Shown: positions 56,661 to 64,000 of the stretch, piece by piece
How positions within the stretch are numbered: position 1 is the stretch's first letter
Layout of the letters: every line of letters begins with the position of its first letter
Origin: Diplosphaera chodatii
Taxonomy: Eukaryota; Chlorophyta; Trebouxiophyceae; Prasiolales; Stichococcaceae
NCBI GenBank assembly: GCA_032358165.1
Contig: JAALGY010000001.1
Location: 1,922,001-1,986,000, forward strand
Reading direction: 5' to 3'
DNA: 64,000 bases
Program-made: the position numbers and the translations under genes
The notes under the pieces: generated by a model
The model's database searches: none
Told to the model about the DNA's origin: nothing
Seen by the model: the letters and a program-made list of their open reading frames with translations, nothing else

Positions 56661-59093
56661 ATGGCGGCCAAGCAGGCGGACCCGCCGGCGGTGCCGGTGC
56701 CGAGCCCCAGCAGCGCCTGGAAGACCGTGAAGCCGTTCGTCAATGGCGGCGCCTCCGGCATGCTCGCCACCTGCATCATCCAGCCCATCGACATGGTCAA
56801 AGTGCGGCTGCAGCTGGGCGCCACCGGCTCGCCGGTGAGTGTCCTGCGCCCAACCACTGCGTTTACTCATTGCCCAGCTGCTCAAGGATGCAGGATGGCA
56901 GACGCCTGGCGGACCTTGTGACATCTCATGCGGCTCTCCTTCATATTACTGTGGCCAGGACATAAGGCATACCGAACAGGAGTTCCCATCTTTAGGATCC
57001 GCCCAAGACGGGTCGACTTGTGGCCGTGCATATGATGCACAGAGTCACCATGGTTCTCATCCTGTGCCGCAGATCGCTGTCGCCTCGGGCATCATCAAGC
57101 AGGACGGCGTGGGCGCGCTGTACAAGGGCCTGTCCGCGGGGCTGCTGCGGCAGGCCACCTACACCACCGCGCGCCTGGGCATCTACCAGGCCTTCAGCGA
57201 CGCGCTTGTGAAGCACAACGACGGCGGGGTGCGTGCGGCCTCATCATGCCCCCTGACTGTCCTGGACTTGACTTCTGGTGCACAGTGCACAGTGCTGCAG
57301 CGTGTGCTTGCCACCTGCGCTCCTGCACCTGTGTAATCCTGCTGCCTTGCGCCTGCGTACAGCCACGATACGGCACAGCCGTGCTGGGCCGGTGCATCTG
57401 CTGGCGCACTGGACTGCAATGCTGCATGCTTTGGCCGATATGACGATGCTCACTGCCGAGGCTGTCGCCGCAGGCCATCCCGCTGTATCAGAAGGCCGCC
57501 GCAGGTCTGACGGCCGGCGGCCTGGGCGCCCTGGTCGGCTCGCCCGCCGACCTGTCCCTCATCCGCATGCAGGCACGCGCTATCCAATGGAGTGCCCAGA
57601 AAGCACTCTTTGCTATGCACGTGCACATATTGTACCTGCAATGGACATCCAACCCGCAACAACCAGCTGGACCAGGGCCCTGCTGGTGTGGCAGAGCCTT
57701 GGGACAGTGATGATGTACGGCAGCTGTGCCTGACCAAGGCCCCTGGCTGTGCGCAGGCGGATTCTACGCTGCCCGTGGCGCACCGGCGCAACTACAAGAG
57801 CGTGGTCGACGCGCTGGTCAGGTGCGTGGCTGGCTCGCCCGCAGTGTCCCCCTGGACACTGCTGCCACGCGGCTGTCCACCACTGCAGCCGCCGCTGGCT
57901 GCTCAGCCTCAATCCCCCCATACCTGAGTTGCACGCTACAGGCCTCAGCCTGTTCTTTCCTGCTCATGAGACGAGCGTGATGCCGGATCCCATATCGCTC
58001 CTGTACCGCGCAACAGGATCGTGAAGGAGGACGGCGCTGCGGGCCTGTTCACGGGCGCGGGTCCCACCGTGGTCCGCGCCATGGCGCTCAACATGGGCAT
58101 GCTCGCCTCGAATGACCAGGTGCAGCCCCGCCGCCTGGCCTCCTGCCTTGCTCTCGCACGACGGGCCGCCCTGGCGAAGGCCTCCCCGCCACAGGGCTCT
58201 ACTGTGTGCTCCCGACGCCCAGTCTGCCTGTCTGGCCAGCTTTCATGCAGTCTTCTGCTTCAACAACAAAAAGCGTCTTCTCCTGAGATGTCCTGATGCA
58301 CAACTTTCATGATGCCCCTGCAGATCAAGGAGCTGCTGCGGGAGGGGGGCGCATCGGAGCGGGCCTCGGTGCTGGGCGGCGCCACGCTGGCTGGCTTCAT
58401 TGCCTCCGCCTTCAGGTGCGCTGGGCAGCACCTGCTGTCCTGTCCTGCGTTGTGTGCTGGGCGCCCCTCCTCGTACGTCCAGGGTGTCAGGACAGTGGCG
58501 CACAGCACCAACTGGCCGACGGACTGCAGCACCATGTGCAGCGGTCCGGTCTTCGTGGCCAGTTGTCGCACCCAACATCTGTCGACCTGACCAACAGCGC
58601 TCGGACTTTCGCCGACCATGTATCCATCATCGTGGCTGAGGCTGACACGGTGTGCTGCGCAGCCTGCCGTTCGACTTCGTGAAGACGCGGATGCAGAAGA
58701 TGGAGCGGGGCCCTGATGGCAAGTACCCCTACGCCGGCCCCGTGGACTGCGCGCTGCAGACCCTCAAGAACGAGGTGCCAACCCTACCCTATACGCACTC
58801 TACTCTTCCTCAGCAGCATGCGTCAGACACGTATTTATGGCACCGTGTTCATGTGTCGTGTCAGGTCTGACGCGGGAGGGTGTATTCAGGCACAGCAACA
58901 GCTGCTGGACCCCGCTCGGCACACTGCTGCTGGGGAGCGCCTGTTCTCACCCTGGTATCCTGCTGTGCTGCAGGGCCCGCTCAAGTTCTACACGGGCTTC
59001 CCCACGTACTGCGTGCGCATCGCGCCCCACGTGACGCTGACGCTCGTCTTCCTGGACGCGCTCAAGAAGGCGCAGGGCAACATGGGCATGTAG
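56661..59093 (+). CDS. Mitochondrial 2-oxoglutarate/malate (dicarboxylate) carrier
   Basis: Eight exons: 56661-56834, 57073-57228, 57474-57572, 57757-57821, 58017-58119, 58324-58415, 58663-58774, 58974-59093; 306 residues, the normal carrier size, with all phases matching. It exchanges 2-oxoglutarate, malate and related acids across the inner mitochondrial membrane. Three carrier repeats are visible with Px[DE]xx[KR]x[KR] signatures: QPIDMVKVRLQ, SPADLSLIRMQ and LPFDFVKTRMQ. KPFVNGGASGMLATC starts helix 1, and VPVAHRRNYK-like (LPVAHRRNYKSVVDALVRI) is typical of the oxoglutarate/malate and plant DTC group. RMQ with A/DSTLP follows helix 3. The intron after 57572 begins with GC (CAG/GCACGC) rather than GT; frame and homology require it. 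It could serve the malate shuttle with the neighbouring photorespiratory-type SHMT, though that link is only inferred. Confidence 0.95.
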
Positions 59094-59612
59094 GCGGGGG
59101 ACACCCGTAGCAGGATTGGTGCCCCAGTAGCGGGATGGACGCCAGCAGCGCTAGGGCTGCTGGAGCAGGAAAGTCGGGAAGGGGACTCAGCAAGGCGATG
59201 AGCAGTGCCGGGCGCCGTGGTGGCTGAGACTGCGTCAGCCGGCTGCGGTCGGTGCAAGGGCCAGTCACGTGGCTGCAGTTCCCGCTGCGTGTGGCAATTG
59301 GACAACACGGCGTGCCTGGTCACTGCGTAAAGCCCGGAGTGGCACAAGCTGCAAAGCGATCAACTTGGGGTGATCACTTGCTGTTCGCTTTGTCAGGTGA
59401 TGTTTAGGAGGCTAGGTGATCGGAGGATCAGATTGGACTGCCACAAATCCTTTCAGGCGTGCCACATGAAGTACTGCAGCATCTGCAGCAACTTGTTCTG
59501 AAACCACACTCCGCTCCGTGTAGCGTACACCATAGTCTAGCCTGACCTCAAAGCAGATGCAAGGCTGCCCACCCCAGGCTAGCCAGACGACTAACTCTGA
59601 CGTTGCGCTCGC
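59094..59612. other. Intergenic region between convergent carrier and GrpE genes
   Basis: 519 bp. Both 3' UTRs should lie here. There is no gene or repeat that I can support. Confidence 0.5.
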
Positions 59613-61865
59613 TCAAACGTCTTCAGCATCCCTGCCTGCGTGCTCTGCCTGCTTTGCCACGCTGTCTGCATCTGCCGCTGTTCCCTCCTCGCTGTAGGAC
59701 ACCTGCCAGATAAAACCATCACAGCTTGATTACCAGGGGAAAGCTACAAGAATGCAGTGTTGATCTTGAGCTGCATGGCATAAAAGCACCTGTAGATGTG
59801 CAGCGGCAGTGACATGCTCCAGCAGTGTGAGGTCGGATCCTAGTATCCGGATCATTCAAGCATCTGCTTTGTCGACCGTTGAAATAAAGGATTGAGGGGC
59901 ACCCAAGTATGCGCACCTGCACCATGGCGGGCCGCAGCAGCTGGCCGCCGATCTTGAAGCCGCGGCGGAACTCCTGCAGCACTGAGCCGTCCGGGAGCTC
60001 GTTGCTGGGCGCCCGCATGATTGCCTCGTGCACCTGCAACCCGCACCACCGCTTGTCACGGCCACCTGCTGCACCGTCACCTCCACACACAGCTCAAAGG
60101 CTATCAGACACGCCTGCTTGGGAACATCCACCAGTGTTATTGTCCGCCATCTCACGGCCATGCATGGTACGCTCACCACGCTTGAGCATGCCTCACCAGC
60201 CATCTCCGACAGCGCAGGCATGAGCACCTTCGAGCAGGTCAGCGCAGGTGTTGAGGACCCACCTCTGGGTCGAAGGGCGTGCCGACGCCAGGGACCACCT
60301 CCAGCCCCATCTTCTTGAAGGCGTCCACCATCTTCGCATACAGCCCCTGCAGGCGGTAGGGACGTGTGCTCGGCATCTGGCTGCGTCAATGCAGTTCAGG
60401 GCCGTCTGCCAGCATGAGCGCCAGGCCGCCAGCTCAGCTGCCCGCACCTGGTACGACCCCGCGATGCGCTGCTCCCCCTCTGTCTCCGCCTTCACCTGCC
60501 CCGCCGCAGCCTCGAAGGCGTCAATCACCGGCAGCAGCTCCTGCAAGCCAGCTGCCAAGCAGGATTAGCAGAAGTCAAGCCCGGCGCAGAAGCCTCCCCC
60601 GCTCGCGTGCCCTTGCTTCACCACTTGAACGCAAAGGAGCTTTCTGTTTGTAAGTCAAAGGAGATGACAGCATGTGTACAAACCTCGATGACCTTCGCCT
60701 TGGCCTTGTTCACAGCGTCGGACTTCTCCTTGCTGGAGCGCTTCCTGAAGTTGTCAAACTCCGCGTTCAGCCGCAGGTACTTGTCCTGTAGCCAGACCGC
60801 ACACTGCTTTCAGCTTGATTTGCAAAGCAAATACTGAGGTCGGATCAGGGCGGCCAGTGCAGGCCACGAGCTGCCCCGCTCAGCAGTGGCAGTCATGGCG
60901 ACGCGCTGTGTATCGCTGCATGTCTGCACGCCGACCGTCTCATGCCCCCACCTGCGCGGCCTCTGTCTGCCCCTGGACTGCTGCCAGCTGCGCGTCGGCG
61001 GCGTCCGCCCGGGCCGCCGAAACCGTCAGCTGCGTGTCGACCTCCGCCAGCAGCTGGTCCTGCAGCGGGGTGCATGTCCCGGCACCTTTTAGGTACGTGC
61101 TGGTTTCACCACAGCCTTCGCCAGCTGGGCTGTATTGCTGCAAAATGTCAGCGACATGGGCAGTGGATGCAGAGGCCACCGATCTTGCCGGCAGAGCTGT
61201 ACTTATGCCCGTGGATCACACCAGGCTACAAAACCAGTTGCGGATGGCACAGTTGAAGGTGGCAGCACCTGGTCCTCCTGGCTGCCGGACGTGATGGCAT
61301 CACGCGCCCGCTGGATGAGCTCTGCGAACGGCGACGCATCTGAGGTCTCCTCCACTGGCACATCACCGTCCCTGTGCAGACCCGATGCGGAGATGTAAAC
61401 CGTCTGCTCTTCGCAATGCCGCACATGTTGTATATCTGTCTCTTCATCTGCAACAACTCAACAGCCCCTCGCTCACACAGCCGCAACGCTGCAGGATACA
61501 GCTCCCCTCCGGACGAGGATCCTCACCCGTTGAGCTCTGCCCCGCCCTCTGGATCCAAAGCTGCCTCCGCCGCCGCCGACGCCTGCTGTGTTGTGGTCTG
61601 CATACCGTGCAAATTTTGTATCGGCATGCTGATCAGCCGTCGACACCGAGTATGCAATAGCATTGGAAAGCGCTGCATGCAGTGGATGTCATTGCAGAGG
61701 CACTGGCACAGGTGTCCACACTGCCGAAGTTTCGTGCATGCCCACCTCGTCAGCAGCTGCCAGCGGTCTGAGATGTTGTCGCCGCGTGCGCTGCTGGTTC
61801 CGCAGCTGGTGTCTACTGAACCGACCGGATGCTTGCATGCTGGTCGACACGCAGGCGGGCCGCAT
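59613..61865 (-). CDS. GrpE nucleotide-exchange factor, organelle-targeted (CGE1-like)
   Basis: Nine minus-strand exons: 61865-61746, 61585-61527, 61371-61269, 61059-60952, 60785-60684, 60540-60448, 60346-60263, 60033-59917, 59702-59613; 291 residues with matching phases. GrpE releases ADP from DnaK/HSP70. The long N-terminal coiled coil is QLLAEVDTQLTVSAARADAA... through DKYLRLNAEFDNFRKRSSKE; the four-helix part is LLPVIDAFEAA; the beta domain has GLYAKMVDAFKKMGLEVVP, GTPFDPEVHEAI, and FKIGGQLLRPAMVQVS. Exon 1 (MRPACVSTSMQASGRFSRHQ, then Arg/Gln-rich to LAAADE) looks like a transit peptide; the chloroplast is more likely than mitochondria because an acidic Ala-rich stretch follows, as in Chlamydomonas CGE1. 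It is divergent from SHMT. Confidence 0.95.
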
Positions 61866-62541
61866 GGTTTGGCAGCGGGTCGCAACCTTGGCGGCTCGGG
61901 AAGGCGAATGCATTGCTAAGTTCACCGTGCCCGGTGCCAGCACCATGTTCATAGACGCCATAGTACCTGTCACGAGCTTTCGCACAGTGCACCTTTCCTT
62001 CACAGCAAGCACGCGGACAGTGCACCTCTGGTTGCAGCGTGCAGCTGAACAGCTTTGGTTGCAAGATGCAGGCGACGGCAGGACTGAGACGAGCGTCTGT
62101 TGTTGTTGATCGACAGCAATGGAAGCCCTGCTCAAGTGCTTATGGTTTGCACCAGTGTCCCGCTGCGCAGTGCTGTCTTGGGCTCTTGGCAGTGCATGAA
62201 GACTACTGCAAATGTGCAAAACCCTGAGGCTACGCAACCCGTGGCTTGCACGTCGCATGGCTTGCAGTGTCTAAGCGTGCACTGCCCACATCTACCGTGT
62301 CTGCCCAAAAGATTGCATCGTGTACATACCGTTACCGACGGTTTGGCGGGTGCCGGGGCGCGGGTGTCGGATAGCTTAGCGGTTGTGCACAAGCGATAAG
62401 CTGCACGACAGGCCTGCGTGCCAGCAACAGTGTCAGGGAGGAACACACGCAGCTGGGCGTGTGAACATACATTCGCGAGTTCGGGCGCCTTGGCGGTGGC
62501 CGATACAGCACCGGTCCAGTGCCAGCTAAGCCTGCAACGCA
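61866..62541. promoter_or_regulatory. Divergent promoter region GrpE/SHMT
   Basis: 676 bp separate the two start codons. No clear heat-shock element or TATA box was recognised. A minus-strand frame at 62132-62542 starts at the same place as SHMT but shows no homology, so I take the region as regulatory and 5' UTR sequence. Confidence 0.5.
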
Positions 62542-64000
62542 ATGGCTGGCATGCTGATGCGCCGTTCGCTGCAGCGGCTGGCGCCGTCTCTGCGGGCTGT
62601 GGTGCGCCGTCAGCTTCAATGTGTCACGATCATGCGGAAGATGGCCGCGCTCGGTGCAGGAGGCTCTGGTGTTGTTGTTGCTGACCTGGTATCCTGCTCT
62701 CCAGGGTGCTGCCAGCCACCGGTCATTCGCCGCACAGGTGAGCGCAGCGCAGCAAAAGGCCATTATGCCTTCCAGCTTGCAGGGGTGCAGGTCGCAGAGG
62801 CGCCTGTGTGTGTATATGCCCGTGCCATGGGTGGCGGAGTGCGGCATCCGGTAACTGTGGTTGCCTGCCTGCCTGCAGGCTGAGCCCATCTCCAACGAGG
62901 AGGAGTACAACAAGTTCGCCTCCAGCTCCGACCGCAGCCATGTCACGGTGCGGTGGTGACCAGCATCGATCTCTCGTCCATGGGGTCATGATGTTGTATG
63001 CTCTTGCTGTTATCGGCGCTCATGGTGACGATGGCAGTATGTTAATGCGTGCAGTGGCCCCAGGCGCTCAACAAGCACCTGCACGAGGTGGACCCCGAGC
63101 TGTATGACATCATCGAGAAGGAGAAGAACCGGCAGTGGAAGGTGCCTGCTCTTCTTGTCAATGGTCAGCTAAACCCTCAGCAGTCGTTGCAGCAGTCCCA
63201 ATGCAACACTTGCTGAAGTATGGCCTTTAGCATTCTGTACGTCAGCCACCGGAATAGCTCTGCTACGCAGTATGTCGTCGTACAACCCACAGGGCCTGGA
63301 GCTGATCCCCAGCGAGAATTTTGCGAGCGCCAGCGTGATGGACGCCGTGGGCAGCGTCATGACCAACAAGTACAGCGAGGGCTACCCGGGCGCCCGCTAC
63401 TACGGCGGCAACGAGTTTATCGACCAGGCCGAGTCGCTGTGCCAGGTGCGCCCAGTCGACAGCGGCGCCGGAAGCGTCAGAGCCTCACAGCACCTCGCGG
63501 AGTCGATTGTGCTGCACTTGCCCATACTGCCCATCTCCACCGTTCTTGGTTACACAGATGTGTCGCCAGCAAGGGATGTGCACATGGTTTACCCGATGTA
63601 AGCGCGTGATGGTATGCAGAGCCGGGCTCTGGAGGCGTTCCGGCTGGATCCCGAGAAGTGGGGCGTCAACGTGCAGTCGCTGTCCGGCTCGCCCGCCAAC
63701 TTCCAGGTGCTGCGTAAAGCAAGCCAGCCAACAGCTGGTTGATCTTGCAGCCTGAAGTGGGGCTGTCAGGCGCTGCTGCAGTCGAGGATAGATGGCGGCA
63801 TCTTCAGAAAGCGCCCTGTGTGCACCAAGTAGACGCACTTTGAAGCATCGGGGCTTCCGCTGCTCAGCAGCGCTGCCTCCCGCTGTGCAGGTGTTCACAG
63901 CGCTGCTGCAGCCGCACGAGCGCATCATGGGCCTGGACCTGCCGCACGGCGGCCACCTGAGCCACGGCTTCCAGACCGACGCCAAGAAGATCTCGGCCGT
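62542..64000 (+). CDS. SHMT: Serine hydroxymethyltransferase, mitochondrial type, 3' end outside window
   Basis: PLP enzyme converting serine plus tetrahydrofolate to glycine plus methylene-THF (photorespiration and one-carbon supply). Exons: 62542-62601, 62705-62737, 62879-62947, 63055-63141, 63293-63445, 63620-63706, 63891->64000; all phase 0. The presequence [20 protein letters not shown], then [11 protein letters not shown], is a typical amphipathic Arg-rich mitochondrial signal. Conserved parts: [79 protein letters not shown]. The PLP-binding Lys region lies beyond the window. Start chosen at 62542 because the frame, splice sites and presequence fit. Confidence 0.95.

Noticed and set aside
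1..64000. tRNA, rRNA or transposase genes
   Set aside because: I looked for cloverleaf-like and conserved rRNA stretches, and for transposase or reverse-transcriptase motifs, and recognised none; a tRNAscan or RepeatMasker run would be the decisive test.

Overview
The window is nuclear DNA of a eukaryote, most likely a chlorophyte green alga (Chlorophyceae, perhaps Sphaeropleales; I cannot name a genus). The reasons are GC-rich genes split by many short introns with GTG(A/C)G...GCAG ends, Ala/Gln/CAG-rich coding style, an SPX-VTC polyphosphate polymerase and an SnRK2-like kinase of the algal type, organelle-targeted GrpE, HSP20 and SHMT, and plant-style TIR-NB-ARC-LRR (TNL) receptors. Exon models were built by hand from homology, splice-site sequence and reading-phase agreement; nearly all junctions keep phase.

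Layout. (1) 1-11.3 kb, + strand: the 3' part of an SnRK2-like kinase, then a large SPX-VTC-DUF202 protein (VTC4-type polyphosphate polymerase). (2) 12.4-13.9 kb, - strand: a GNAT acetyltransferase. (3) 14.7-40 kb: an immune-receptor-like cluster with three TNL genes on the + strand. Two of them (TNL2, TNL3) form the right half of a ~9.0-kb tandem unit. In this unit a - strand gene called here EPL (transmembrane segment plus a region resembling the EP domain of EDS1/PAD4/SAG101) lies head-to-head with a TNL whose first exons encode a hydrophobic, probably two-helix transmembrane segment. TNL1 and EPL1 are intact. TNL2 and TNL3 each carry a 1-bp deletion, and EPL2 carries a nonsense codon and a 5-bp insertion. 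(4) 40.4-46 kb, - strand: an ARM-like protein with a C-terminal U-box. (5) 46.3-47.9 kb, - strand: a second GNAT gene with the same five-exon structure as the first. (6) 48.3-49.1 kb, +: an intronless HSP20. (7) 50.2-54.8 kb, -: a Gln/Ala-rich protein with a CxxC...CxxC finger. (8) 56.7-59.1 kb, +: a mitochondrial 2-oxoglutarate/malate-type carrier. (9) 59.6-61.9 kb, -: GrpE, divergent from (10) 62.5 kb to the window end, +: mitochondrial-type SHMT, truncated by the window edge.

How they may work together. The central cluster is the main interest. In seed plants, TIR domains make nucleotide signals that are read by EDS1-family heterodimers through their EP domains. Here a TIR receptor and an EP-like protein sit head-to-head, both apparently membrane-anchored, in an alga, where to my knowledge EDS1-family proteins are not described. 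The EP assignment rests on motifs recognised by eye and needs a profile or structure search. The other genes look like ordinary housekeeping, stress and phosphate-storage functions.
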